NCBI GenBank assembly: GCA_963678675.1
Contig: OY783193.1
Span: 20,010,977-20,074,976 of the forward strand
Length of the DNA stretch: 64,000 nt
Direction: 5' to 3'
Origin: Xiphydria camelus
Taxonomy: Eukaryota; Arthropoda; Insecta; Hymenoptera; Xiphydriidae
The position numbers were made by a program, and so were the translations under genes. Numbering within the stretch: the stretch's first letter is position 1; the number at the start of each line of letters is the position of its first letter. Below are positions 1-11,737 of the stretch, in pieces. A model generated the notes under the pieces. That model saw nothing but the letters and a program-made list of their open reading frames with translations, did not search any database and had not been told where the DNA came from.

Positions 1-1426
1 TGCGAAGAAAATTTAGGGAATTTCAAGACGAAACGATTGGTTTTTATCTCATTTTGCTACGATGAATAGTTCTCAAGATATTGCATTTTCTATATAAATA
101 TGCGCCGTAGCGAACGCGCGCTCTCGTAAATAAATGCCTCTAATTTCACTAAAAATTGATATTTTCCGATAATTATTTTTTTGTTTTAAAGGTAATGAAA
201 ATAGCAATTCAACCTCGGTTTTTGATCATTTTTACTAATATTAGTTATAATACTAATCGAAGGGAAAAATTACGTTCAAGTTGGACACAAAACGTGACAG
301 AAGAAAAAAAATTGTTTAAAGGTTTCATGATTTATTTTACTATTTTTAAAAGAATTAAGGATTTATAAAATTAAAAGAGGTTATTAAAACTAATTAAAAC
401 GTATTAAAAAAGTAATGAATTATATCTAAGGATATTCTGTAATAATCTTCATCATCGTTTTGCATGAGAGAGACCGGTGATTTACTATTACTTCTACCCT
501 GTAAATCGTCATTAATAATTATATTTTCATTTTCAAATTGAATGCGAGGGATGACGCTTTCCTGAGTCATGTACCTAACGGGACCATCGTAATTTCATTC
601 TAACCGGCCCATACACGGTGAGGCAAAACTGTCATATTTGCACGAAGAGCCAATGCGCGCGTGCAAATGCGATCGTTTATGGCACAAAACTGATGGCTCC
701 GTCAGGTCTAGGCATGGCGCGACGAGATCTGGCTGAGTTTGATTTTGCGTGTCGCGCCGCGCGCAACCTTACCAGTTTCTACAGTAAGTGTGGGGTTATG
801 AGTGTAATTCAACAAAGTGATTTATATTTAATCGCCGTCGCCGCCGCTGCGCAAATTTCTTGACAGGATCGTCGCCGTGGCGACGGTAAATTTTCAGAAC
901 CACGCACGAAAGTGGTTAATCGCGTCATCGCCCGTCAAAATACTGACTGGATCAAAACCTTCCTTCTCCTTTTTTATTTCATAATTATATAAAATAGATT
1001 TTTAATAAATGCGTGGACAAAACCGTGTCGACAAAAACCCCGGCGACCTTGGGACCCGATGCGCGGAGCCAGGTACTTACCCCCCGGGGGTTGGGGAGCA
1101 AAGCTAGTATATACAAATAAATGTACTACCGCCCACTTGTGTCCGGCAAGACACGGCCCAGCAGGGACAACATCCCGAGTCGAAATTTTATACGCATTGT
1201 GCGCATCGATGGTGGCGCCGCCTTACTCGCCTGGTGAGCAAAAAGTGCTGTACTGGGTTACACGGCACGGGGGTGTACGACTATACATGTGGTCACATGT
1301 ACACTTAGGTTTGCCTGTATAAGCACAAGCCGGAAGGTCTGATTGGTTGACAGTGTAACCCATTTGTGCCAATCTTGGCCACTACGCGGCGCTTTCGGCG
1401 CACTTTCGAGATACGCACAAGGCGTA
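1..1426. other. Intergenic stretch without a supported gene
   Basis: I see no gene that I can support. Short open frames near 618-863 and 1059-1322 have no recognisable domain or coding context. The stretch 1305-1345 resembles 41875-41915, so a dispersed repeat fragment is present. It ends at the TIR of the large foldback element. Confidence 0.4.
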
Positions 1427-2439
1427 TAGTCCAGTCAAATTTCCGTTTAAATCGAAAAATGAGACATAATGGCGAAAACTTGGGAAAAGGTGTGTTTTGA
1501 TGTTATTAATGGAGGGAACATATTAAAAGAAGAATCCCCCCCCCCCGGCGAAGTGTGTAAAAAAATTATTTTTTGTTGAAAAAATCGGTTCTTCGCTAAT
1601 ATTTTGAAAACTACGTGACCTATTGAAAAATAGTTAAGACAAAAGTTGTAGATAATAAAATTATCTACAAAAAAGCTGTTACACTTTTTACCCTATCTTC
1701 AACGCCTAACAATCTAGGACCTCCAGATGAGTTGAAATGTTCAAATATTCATAACAAATCCAAAAATTAAGATTTTTGCAATTTTCTTTTTTGTAACCCA
1801 TTTAGAAAAATCTCATAATTTTTCCTAGCGAAACCAAATTTTGATTTTCATTGTTGTTTACGCATGATTGATTTGTAAAGTTTTAAATGCTTGAATTTAC
1901 ATAGAAATTGGCAATTAAAAATTTTTTAAATTATACCATCGTTTATTTTGGATTGTTTCTGAATAAAAAGATAGATAGCAATTCAACGTGTCTCATCTGG
2001 TTTGCAAGATATGCTAAATTGAAAAGGAAGGAGATTTATGCGATGATCACCACTGACTACACAAACTGTGCCAAACATATAGACGTTTGTGTGCGCGCGC
2101 TGCTGCAGTCGTCTGCGAGTGTTAGTAAGGCAGAGGGTTGGTCTCGGCGTTTCGGAGCAACTGTTCCGTTGCAGAGGATTCGTAACATCGTGACCATGAA
2201 TACCTCGCCAACCTAGTAGCCCAGGCAGTGTGCATTATCTTATTTCCATTAGCTTCTTTCCAGCGCCTCCTAGGTAAACGGTTCTATTTTTGGTTGATCA
2301 ACAAAATTGATTCAATTTCATTGAACAGTACTTGGAGAAATAAATTTTTAAAAATCGCGTCACGCGCGCGTTCCAAGTGTCTGGAATTGGCGTACATTTT
2401 ATCACTAATGCTCCCGAGTGACAAGATTTCTCGGCCAAT

Positions 2440-3010
2440 ATAGGTTCTATGTAGGCACGATATTGGTTTTGTACCGGCCAGCCTATGTAGGTTTTCCATT
2501 ATGAGGGCAATGTTGGTTTGGGAACGGTCAACCTACATATACGTCACCTACATACAAGCGATATTGGTCCTATGACGGACAGCCTATAAAGGTCACTTCC
2601 TACGTAGGGGCGATATTGGTTTGGCAATATCTGGCCTACATAGGCCATTCTATGTAAGGGCAATCTTAGTTTTGCGAAAGTCATCCTATGAAGGCCAAAT
2701 CCTACATAGGAGCGATATTGATTTTACAATATCCGGCTGTTATAGGTTATCCTTTATAGGGGCAATGTTGATTTTGCGATTGTCAACCTATATGGGCCAC
2801 ACTACACGCGAGCGATGTTAGGCCTGTGACGGTCAGCCTATATAGGCCACATCCTATGTAGGGAAGATATTGGTTCCACAATATCCGGCTTTTATAGATT
2901 ATTCTTTATACGAGCGATGTTAGTTTTGGAATTGTCGACCTATATAGGCCACACTACATGTGAGCGATGTCAGTTCTGTGACAGCCAGCCTATGTAGAAG
3001 GGCATTCACC
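2440..3010. repeat. Left subterminal repeat array
   Basis: Irregular units of about 55-65 bp alternate phrases like CCTATATAGGCCAC, CGATATTGGTTT and ATATCCGGC. At least eight units can be followed. The same core appears in opposite sense at 4870-5280, as expected for transposase-binding subterminal repeats (inference). Confidence 0.6.
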
Positions 3011-3137
3011 ACATAGTATAGGTATACTGGGCGCAAAAGATGTCGCGTCGTTCATATATACTATAATATAAGATCGAGGGCATAATTCTTGCACCCAATA
3101 CTCTCGTGGGCTTCGGCATTGAACTCTAAAGTTTACT

Positions 3138-4519
3138 ATGGATCGAAAACGAAAATTGATCCGAGAACGTGTTCAAAAGCATCGATGTAAAAAGCGTGCT
3201 CTGAAAAAGTGGGAGCAAGTACGGAATGCTGCAGTGTTGGAAGAAGAAGGGGACTCTGGTTAGTATTACATAAAAATCGTACGTAATTTAACATTTTATA
3301 ATCATTTTAGTACGCGTTTTATTGAAGTACTTTAACTTTTTATGAAGAAATGATTGTTCCTCATTTGATTGAATTTTTTATACTTTCTAATGGATATTAT
3401 AGTTGATTGAATATTGGAAACCTAACCTCAATCTCGAAAACGAGAAATATCATAATTTTTTATAAGAAGATCGCGCGCGCGCGTTAATTCTATAGTAATA
3501 TTTCTCAAAATTAACAATAGTAATCCATGAAATTATCATTTCTCCCATGAAAATTTCCCTCGACTTGAGAGTTAACACTTAACTTGAGGGAGATTTATGC
3601 GATGATATTGATTTATTATCAACTTTTCACCATTACGTCACAATTTTCGATTTAAACGGAAATTTTACTGGACTATTAGGAGTGGACGCGCCAAGCAAGG
3701 GCGATCCACGATGCCAGGTTGAAGCGGGCAGTTTCCCCCACAGTGACGTCAAGGCAAAGGGGCTTTCCAACGCAGGCCCAGGACAAAGGAGCAAGGAGGA
3801 CTCATGCTCCTCGAAGCAATCGAAGGAAGGCATTCGATCGACAACCGGCGAGGATCTCGGACCGTGGTTAGAGTCTTCGAGGATTGCTCATCGTGCAGCC
3901 GTCGAGTCTACCGCGCCGACCGTACCTTACACTTATTCATCATCATCAAGGTAATTCGTAACTGTTCGTTACATTCACTACAGGTAAGCCACAGATATAA
4001 GTACGAGGTTTTCTCAGTATTTTAGGGAAGGAGTTTTTTGGTTTTGGGGATTTTAAGAGTTTTAAAAAGATATGTTTGCGATTTCTAGCGGAAATTTAAA
4101 GTGATTTTGAAATTTTCCTGATAATTTTTCTTGTTTTTGCAGAAAGAAATTTGGAGATACATTTTTGATGATGGGGAAATTTGAAGAAAAACATCAAAAC
4201 CGTTTTGATGAGTTTGATGACTCGGGAAATTGCCATGAAGTTCACCGCGGTCAAGCCTAAGGAGAACAAAGACACATTTACTCATACCAACACTTCCCGG
4301 TTGATAGAAGGTAAAATCATAAAGAAATTAGTAATATTATTAATAATAATAATAATTATGATAATCATTAATATTATTATTATTGAAATTACAGTTACTT
4401 TCAAAGATTTCTTGTCTTCGATGAAGCCCGAACAGAAGATAACGAAGAAAGAGTATGAGACAGCCCTGGGCTACGTTTTGACCAACGCGTACGACTGGGG
4501 TGATGGTCGAGTACAATGA
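3138..4519 (+). pseudogene. Broken multi-exon gene of the 2413-6230 element
   Basis: Likely exon 1 is 3138-3258: a very basic N-terminus starting MDRKRKLIRERV and ending at a GTTAGT donor. A phase-compatible second exon is 3680-3950 (serine-rich end, donor GTAATT). A third starts at 4143 after TTTTTGCAG, and a fourth starts near 4395 after ATTACAG and ends at 4519. Exon 3 is out of frame with the better-looking frame that reads LMTREIAMKFTAVKPKENKD, so the gene appears shifted or mis-spliced. That segment weakly recalls the DUF4806 family of insect transposon-linked proteins; this is a guess from memory. The first intron contains a TIR fragment of another element (3580-3678) that supplies the exon 2 acceptor. 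Confidence 0.35.
3565..3678 (-). repeat. End fragment of the CAGTCAAAT foldback family
   Basis: Matches, on the minus strand, the terminal sequence of the foldback element (TTTAAACGGAAATTTTACTGGACTA in short overlaps with 13225-13245). It lies in an intron of the broken gene. Confidence 0.55.
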
Positions 4520-4869
4520 CGACGAGAAAAAGCGGCCAAAGCGAAACAGAGTCCAACGGAGAACAATCAAGTTTCGGAAAATTAATCATACAACAACTAT
4601 AACGACATATTTTAACAACAATAACAAAATTTTAACACTGAAAAATGGATTCAAAGCACGTATATTCATTAGTATCGAATCCAATCAACATGTTTTTTTT
4701 TCGGTTCAGTTGTTAATTAATCATAATAAGTGATTCATGTATTTTAATATAATTATGCTTCTCTATATGGAAATTCGATATTTCTCTGTGCAACAAAAAT
4801 TGATGTTCTATGCATTTGATTGATTTTATCTTAATTATTCTTACCATTTGACTTTAATTGTTTCGGCAA

Positions 4870-5280
4870 TGTTTGGCCTGTGATATAGTCCGTGAATTAC
4901 TTGGTCTGTATAACCTCTGAATCACTCAATTGGCTTATGTAGGTGGTACATCATACGGCGTGAATAGCCTCCATTGCGAGTATTGTACTCTTGCTACGTA
5001 GGCCTATACAGACTCTAGCTTGCTGGTCTATGTAGCCTGAATATAATGAGGCCTATATCGTTCGCAAATTAAATACCCTATATAGCCTGAATATCACGTG
5101 GCCTATATAGTCTGCAAATAGTAAGATTTATATAGGCTGTACATTGCATGGCCTACATAGCCTGTAAATCGTGTGGCCCATATAGTCTGCAAAGCGTACG
5201 GCCTGTATAGGCTGTACATTGCATGGCCTATATAGTCTGTAAATAGTGTGACCTACATAGGCTCTACATTGCATGGCCTA
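4870..5280. repeat. Right subterminal repeat array
   Basis: About ten units with the cores GGCCTATATAGTCTG and TAGGCTGTACATTGCATGG, spaced roughly 35-45 bp. The array resumes after the nested foldback element, at 6100-6215. It mirrors the left array. Confidence 0.6.
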
Positions 5281-6100
5281 TACCGCATGTCCTATGGCCA
5301 ACCGCGCAGGTGAGCTGCGACCTGAATTCTTGACTTCGGCAGTATTTATGGTACAGTTAGAGTGGGCTTCAGACGAGTGCGCTGCATAAGAACGAAAAAT
5401 GTCGACTGCTCTTCTAATAGCTGTCAATTCGGGAGATCGAAACGTTTCGTGTAACCTTAAAATCGTAAAGTTTTGAATTAGTAGTGAATAATTTGTAGAA
5501 GTGATGAGAAATAATCATAAATAATCTTCCGAATTGTGACACCTTAGGTATCGCTCACACCACTTCGTAAAACTATTTCCTAGACACGCGCGGTGCTAGC
5601 GCGGAAATAATTTCTGAAACAAATAGGCATGAGGCGTGTAATTCGGTTGGACATCGAAAAAACCCGAATGATTGTTAACTCTCACTTCTGAACATTACTT
5701 ACCATTTATTCAAAGATTCACGATTTCGAGCTTAGACTTCGATCTCCCGAATTGATAGCCATCGGGAGATCAGACGTTTCACACTTTTCGTAAGAACGCA
5801 GCTTAAGAGCGAAAAGCGTCGTCTGATTTCCCGATGGCTGTCAATTCGGAAGATTATTTATGATTATTTCTCATCACTTTTCTACAAATTATTCACTACT
5901 AATTCAAAACTTTACGATTTTGAGGTTACACGAAACGCTTCGATCTCCCGAATTGACAGCTATTAGAAGAGCAGTCGACACTTTTCGTTCTTATGCAGCG
6001 CACTCGTCTGAAGCCCACTCTAATTGTACCATAAATACTGCCGAAGTCAAGAATTCAGGTCGCAGCTCACCTGCGCGGTTGGCCATAGGACATGCGGTAT
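5281..6100. mobile_element. 820-bp foldback MITE with TA flanks
   Basis: 5281-5525 and 5850-6100 are near-perfect inverted copies, starting TACCGCATGTCC and ending with its complement. The insert lies in the right subterminal array. Its inner part (5530-5850) is repeated at 9260-9720, and its terminal motif recurs at 33493. No coding capacity. Confidence 0.75.
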
Positions 6101-6230
6101 AGCCACTTTATAGACGAGCGTTACACTTCCTATATAGACACTATGCAGGCTGCAGCTCGGTCGGCCTATATTGCCACCTCGGAAGGCCGATGTTGCCCCT
6201 ACATAGAGCCCATGAATTTTGTCATTCGGG

Positions 6231-6303
6231 CTTCGATAGCGCAACGGTCAAGTTGCCGGGCTGAGAGTCTCGATGTCGTGGGTTCAAATCCCGTTGGTTT
6301 TTT
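6231..6303 (+). tRNA. tRNA-like module (probably pseudo)
   Basis: Contains an A-box-like TAGCGCAACGG and a B-box-like GGTTCAAATCC at tRNA spacing, and a T arm that folds with wobble pairs. The acceptor and anticodon stems do not pair well, so this is a tRNA-derived module of the foldback family, not a confident gene. Inverted copies lie at 7088-7153, 7850-7914 and 43266-43329. Confidence 0.4.
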
Positions 6304-7087
6304 TCCTCTTTCTTTATTAACTCTTTTTTTTCATTTGATTGCACCACTTCTTGTTATAGAAAGTGGTTTACATTACCGAATAAAATAATAGTTTCAATGT
6401 TTTCCATAGTTTTACATTATTTTCTTCCTTATTGAGGTGAACCAATATTATTTGTAACAACAGTTGGAAACATCGTTGCGTTTTTTTTACTCTTACATTT
6501 CGTCATAGGAATGTTTGGCTGCCGAAGATTTTGTTCATAATTTTGGGTGATAGTTGTCGAAAAAACATTGAAGCACACCGTATTTTGACACCATAAGCAT
6601 TTATTTTGACGAATGGGATTTTGCCACATGCACATTTACACTTTAAAAGCGTTATGGAAAAGCAAATTTCATTGTTTCATTCAGTGTTTCAAATGTTTTT
6701 TCGACAATTATCATCCAAAATCATGAACAAAATTTTCGGCAGCCAAAAATTCCCATAACAAAATGTAAGGGCAAAAAAATGCAACGATGTTTCCAACTGT
6801 TCTCATAAATAATATTCTGCCCTGCTAAGATAGGAAGTCGTATGTTCAAAAACATCGATTTTTGCTTTTTTGGCTATTTGAACATATTGTAATGTATTAA
6901 AGTGTAGGTACGACTTCCTGTCTTAGCACGGCAGTATTGGTTAACCTCAATGAAGGAGAAAAAAAATTTTAAACTATGAACAGAATTGAAACTATTATTT
7001 CATACGATAATGTAAACCACTTTGTATAACAAGAATGGGTTGCAATCAAATGAAAAAAAGAGTTAACAAAGAAGAAGAAAAAACCAA

Positions 7088-7153
7088 TAAGATTTGAACC
7101 CACGCCATCGAGACTCCCAGCCCGGCAACTTGACCGTTGCGCTATCGAAGCAT
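7088..7153 (-). tRNA. tRNA-like module copy (probably pseudo)
   Basis: Minus-strand copy of the 6231 module with the same A-box and B-box-like elements. It is followed by the element body beginning ATAATGTACGCC. Confidence 0.35.
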
Positions 7154-7849
7154 TGGTGATATAATGTACGCCAATTCCAGACACTTGGAACGCGCGCACG
7201 ACGTGTTTTTCCAAAAAATTTGTTCTCAAAGCACTGTTTCAGAGATGATTTTTTCTCATAGATATGTGCAAATAGCCAAAAAAGCAAAAATCGATGTTTT
7301 TGCAGATACGACTTCCTGTCTTAGCAGGGCAGAATATTATTTGTGAGAACAGTTGGAAACATCGTTGCATTTTTTTTGCTCTTACATTTCGTTATGGGAA
7401 TTTTTGGCTGCCGAAAATTTTGTTCATGATTTTGGATGATAATTGCCGAAAAAACATTTGAAACACTGAATGAAACAATGAAATTTGCTTTTCCATAACG
7501 CTTTTAAAGTGTAAATGTGCGTGTGGCAAAATCCCGTTCGTCAAAGTAAATGCTTATGGTTCAAAATACGGTGTGCTTCAAATGTTTTTTCGACAACTAT
7601 CACCCAAAATTATGAACAAAATCTTCGGCAGCCAAAAATTCCTATGACGAAATGTAAGAGTAAAAAAACGCAACGATGTTTCCAACTGTTGTTACAAATA
7701 ATATTGGTTTATCTTAATAAGGAAGAAAATAATGTAAAACTATGAAAAACATTGAAACTATTATTTTATTCGGTAATGTAAACCACTTTCTATAATAAGC
7801 AGTGGTGCAATCAAATAAAAAAAAAAGAGTTAATAAAGAGAAAAGAACC

Positions 7850-7914
7850 AACGAGATTTGAACCCACGACATCGAGACTCCCAGCCCGGCAACTTGACCG
7901 TTGCGCTATCGAAG
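7850..7914 (-). tRNA. tRNA-like module copy (probably pseudo)
   Basis: Minus-strand copy at the outer end of the right inner arm. It has the same internal promoter-like boxes as the 6231 copy. Confidence 0.35.
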
Positions 7915-8862
7915 CATTAGTGATCAAGAGACACGGTAGTGTCTCGCGGCATGTTCATTCACGCCAGAGCGCTCTCGCCTCTCGCCGCGAGCACCCGTGT
8001 ATCTTTACAGGAAAGATGTCTGCCCCCTTCACCCCTCAATTTTTACATCGAATTTTCTCAGTAAATACACAGTTATAACCAAAACTATGCTTAGTTACGC
8101 CATATAAATCGTCTATTCTCTATTGATAGAGACCAGAATAAATGTTGTAAGTTATATATTAACAAAGATTTTTCCTTAGCAACGCGAAGCCACGCCCCTT
8201 GCCCCGAAAAGTCGAGGATTTCCTTTCTGGCTGCGATATATATATGTCAAAATGTCACAATTTTTTCGGCTATCTTCGGCAATGGTCGGAAACACATACA
8301 AGCGCCATCAAATGTGTGGGATATATTTCGGCTTCCATCGTCGATCGACTGTTCAGTGATGATCGTGTTCGGTGATGATCGAAAGTGCGTGTACAAAAGT
8401 GCTACCGATAGGCGCGATGTGTCACCGCGAGTGCACCCGAGGAGCGTCTCCAGGGCTTGGATCCGACATTTCGCGAGTGATCGGAGTGAATAGTGCCTCC
8501 CTATCATTTTTCCAACTCCAATTCCTCGCGCTTCGCTCTCGACGCGACGGCGGAAAAGTGGAAGCGACTGCTCGAGGAATCGGTTTTATCCCGCCTCCTA
8601 GTGATTTTCCTCCCACGGCCCTCGCTCGTGCACCCGCGACCGCATGGTGGACTCTCCCCGACGGAAATTTATTCCTCGAGGAAGTCTCTCCGCGCTCCTC
8701 GTTGACGTCCGAGCGACGATCGCTGCGAGGTTATCTTCCATAACCTATCCTTATGTCGCCTGGGTGATTATCTTCCTATCTCGGATGATTGACGGCAGCG
8801 TTCGCGCGAGAAGCTTCGAGGAGTTTCGCTCGCTGAAAGTAAAACGCATCGCGTCCACAGCC

Positions 8863-9177
8863 ATGGTAAGTAATTTTTAGAAGTGAGAGGAAATGATCAT
8901 TCGGATTTTTTCGATGCCTAATAACCGAATTACACACCTCATACCTAATTGCAGAGAGAAGCTAGTGCCGCTGGCAGCCGTGAAGGAAGAGGTTATCGTC
9001 AACATGGTCGCCAGGAAAGCGATTTTAACTGCCTCTTCGGTCGCCGAGGCAAAGTCCGACCACTCTGGCATCGCTGGCTGGCTGTATCGGCGCCTCTGGT
9101 TTTGACCGTCAACCCAACAGAGGCTCGATGTAATCAGAAAATGAAGGAAGGTGAACCAAATCTGTGCGAGAAGAAAG
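8863..9177 (+). CDS. Host-gene-like spliced N-terminus, product unknown
   Basis: GC-richer DNA (8330-8865) ends CCATG followed by a strong GTAAGT donor. The acceptor is AATTGCAG at 8954. Splicing gives ATG followed by REASAAGSREGRGYRQHGRQ, then a hydrophobic run WLAVSAPLVLTV that could be a signal peptide core, then ARCNQKMKEGEPNLCEKK before a possible donor at 9178 (or 9151). The base composition and splice sites differ from the surrounding repeats and suggest either the 5' end of a real secreted-protein gene or a captured gene fragment. I do not recognise the family, and I see no downstream exons before the 9260 repeat. Confidence 0.4.
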
Positions 9178-9259
9178 GTTCGTTGATTACAGTTTTCTCA
9201 ATTGATATGTCGACTGATACTCACCAACCGACGATTCATTCTCAATCCTGTTCCTCGTA

Positions 9260-9720
9260 CCTTACGTATCGCTCACACCACTTTGTAGAACCCGTTCACC
9301 ACTGACGCTCCCGTCCAGTTTTAAATACTTCTTAGACACGCGCGGAAATAATTTCTGAAACAAATAGGTATAAGGCGTGTCATTCAGTTGGACATCAAAA
9401 AACCCGAATGATTATTTCCTCTCACTTCTAAACATTACTTACCATTTATTCAAAGATTCACAATTTCAAGCTTCGACTTCGATCTCCCAAATTAATGGCC
9501 ATCGGAAGATCAGACGTTTCGCACTTTTCGTAAGAACGTATATACGTGAAAGCGACAAGCGTCGTCTGATTTCCTGATGGCTGTCAATTCGGAAGATTAC
9601 TTATCATTATTTTTCACCACCTCTACAAGTTATTCAATACTAATTCAAAACTTTTATATTTTAAGGTTACACGAATCGCTTCGATCTCCCGAATGGACAG
9701 CTATTAGAAGATCTCCAGAG
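9260..9720. repeat. Diverged copy of the 5530-5935 repeat
   Basis: Shares phrases such as TATCGCTCACACCACTT and GACACGCGCGG with 5535-5600, and the CGATCTCCCGAAT region. It is followed at 9715-9755 by a short duplicate of 8445-8485. Confidence 0.55.
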
Positions 9721-10526
9721 GGCTCGGATCTGCCATTTCGCGAGTGATCGGTATAAAATATACAAATATAGTAATAGCGTGTAGCATACGAACTGAACTA
9801 AAGAATAGCGTGTAATATAGAAAACCTGTTGTTAATTCTATCGTTAACAACATATAGGTAGGTAAATGCACGGTAGACACATCCATAGTATCAGCGCGAG
9901 ATAAGTATTTCAAAAAATAATCTAAGCAATTTAAAAATAAAATTCTTTATTTGGTACATTTGTTTGTGTGTGTGTGTGTGTGTGTTCGTGCGTGCGCGCG
10001 CGGGTGTTTGTATTTCTTTTAAAAATAAACAGAAATTTTTTTAAATTTCTTCTTCTATCAGCAGAATTCCGCCTTCCTCTCCAGTATCTATAACCTTTTA
10101 TGAACTGTTCGTGGTAGGAGGCAGCGATCGATAATAGAGACTCGTCGTAGACAAGTTCGTCTATTAAAACTAAAAGGCAATTGGTGTGCAACTGGAACAT
10201 CATCGCAGGAATAATTTGTCTACGATTAGTCACAATCATTGATCGTTGCCCCCTACGATCAACAATTCGTACAAGGTAAATGCTTTGAAAGAAGTAAAAG
10301 TTACTTAGAGCAGGAATAGTTGAAACGAAAATCGCATATTGCAATGAAAGTACTATGGGTGAAAGGCGCTCGGTGACAAGCCTAACATTCTCCGATCCAT
10401 CGAGTCATCTTTTTACGGACAGGACATGAGCTAGATCCTCTTCGGTTGCACCTGTACGAGATGACATGTCAGAAAATCGTGAGTTCATGAAAATCTTCTA
10501 ACCTACTCGTTCTGCAATAATACCTC
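9721..10526. other. Unassigned stretch with a GT microsatellite
   Basis: A (GT)n run lies at 9963-9984. A 137-codon minus-strand frame (9931-10344) runs through it and ends in a TH repeat. I do not recognise it and do not call it a gene. Confidence 0.3.
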
Positions 10527-10601
10527 TAAAAAAAGAGAAAAAATCACCTCTAAAGTTGAGCTTGTAAGTATTTGTACAAGTTCTCAACAACGAGTTTCCA
10601 A

Positions 10602-10669
10602 GAGGCGGCGTGGCCGAGCGGTTAAAGCGCTAGTCTACTAACTCGGGGATCGCGTGTTCGAGGCTCCTC
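10602..10669 (+). tRNA. tRNA-Ser-like sequence, left arm (probably pseudo)
   Basis: Begins with GGCGTGGCCGAGCGGTTAAA, typical of the A-box region of class II Ser/Leu tRNAs, and has a B-box-like GTTCGAGGCTCC. An ACT anticodon can be placed in the loop. The acceptor stem is only partly paired and the variable arm is short, which argues for a tRNA-derived SINE-like head. Confidence 0.4.
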
Positions 10670-11075
10670 ATGTGCTTCTTTTTTTTTGCAAATAAAAATG
10701 TTCATTTAATCATAATTTGATAACAATCAACGTTACTAATCAATATTTTTTTTAATTTCAATTATATTTTAATTCTGGGAGCTGTGTTGAAAAAAATTAA
10801 AATTGTAGAAAAATAGCAGTTATTATTCGCTTTCGGTGAGCTCAGGCTTACAATTTGTGGGATGATAATTGTCATAAAAGCACTCAAAACATAAATTAAG
10901 TTGACAATGACTACAGGAGATAAAACCGGTATTGCTGCAAGCGCAGGGAGTCTTCAATTTATTTAAAGGAAAGCATACTTCATTCACGTTGGAAAAAAAA
11001 TATTATTTAATAACGTTGATTGTTATCAAATTATGATTAAATGAACATTTTATTTGCAAAAAAAAAGAAGCACAT

Positions 11076-11143
11076 GAGGAGCCTCGAACACGCGATCCCC
11101 GAGTTAGTAGACTAGCGCTTTAACCGCTCGGCCACGCCGCCTC
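11076..11143 (-). tRNA. tRNA-Ser-like sequence, right arm (probably pseudo)
   Basis: Inverted copy of 10602-10669 with the same length and internal boxes. Its conservation with the partner suggests recent arm formation or gene conversion. Confidence 0.4.
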
Positions 11144-11737
11144 TTGGAAACTCGTTGTTGAGAACTTGTACAAATACTTACAAGCTCAACTTTAGAGGTG
11201 ATTTTTTCTCTTCTTTTTGAGTGTTGCACCCTAGGGTTGTGGTGATGTACTATACTAGTGGTGCTCTATAAATGAGTAAAGATTCGGCCAAATCGGTGAC
11301 CCGAAAGCCTGAGCCTCTCTTGTTAGAGAGTTGAAAGTAAAACGTCTTCATGGATTTCTGTAGACGACCAAAATATAAGAAAAATCCGATGGCCTGTAAA
11401 TTCGAAAGCGGTATATGTTTTATTTCTCCAAAATACTAAGGCAAAGTTAAAAATATAAGGGCTCTCTAGTCTATAAGTCCCTTTCAAAATATCACGAGAA
11501 TAAATCAAAAGTAACGTGGTTATAATTAATTGGCTCGTATCGGTATAAAATGTGAGACTTTAATTTTGTGGTAATAAAAAGCTATTCTTCTACATGTACG
11601 TATCTTCCTCATGAATAAATTCCAAAAAGTAGTGATATCCCCCCACAAAAACAGATTCTCTGTAAAAAAAAGGCGGCATGTTCATTCAGTGCCAACAAAA
11701 ATTGATACGTAAAATACTCTCCAAAAAAGATTTGAAA

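Larger units (their letters stand above)
2413..6230. mobile_element. DNA transposon with subterminal repeat arrays, CT target duplication
   Basis: The left end CCCGAGTGACAAGATT and the complement of the right end CCCGAATGACAAAATT form a TIR. Both flanks carry CT (2411-2412 and 6231-6232). Joining them restores the uninterrupted sequence seen at 7911-7922 in the opposite arm, so the boundaries are firm. Both ends are packed with repeats of a GGCCTATATAGGCC-like motif around a broken multi-exon gene. Subterminal arrays recall CACTA-type elements, but the terminus is not CACTA, so I leave the superfamily open. A foldback element is nested at 5281-6100. Confidence 0.65.
6232..7921. repeat. Inner inverted repeat with about 650-bp arms
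   Basis: 6232-6880 is the inverted copy of 7258-7921. Each arm is itself partly palindromic (6430-6560 against 6690-6810). The centre holds another tRNA-like copy. No gene is seen. Confidence 0.65.
10527..11220. mobile_element. Foldback element with a tRNA-Ser-like module in each arm
   Basis: 10527-10745 and about 11015-11220 are near-identical inverted arms. Each carries a 68-bp tRNA-like sequence. The 10760-11000 loop shows no coding signal. Confidence 0.65.

Noticed and set aside
8372..8743. 123-codon plus-strand frame ahead of the 8865 donor
   Set aside because: Overlapping frames on both strands of GC-richer DNA; more likely 5' leader of the exon ending at 8865.
9931..10344. 137-codon minus-strand frame
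   Set aside because: No recognisable domain; it runs into a GT microsatellite and I see no codon or splice evidence.
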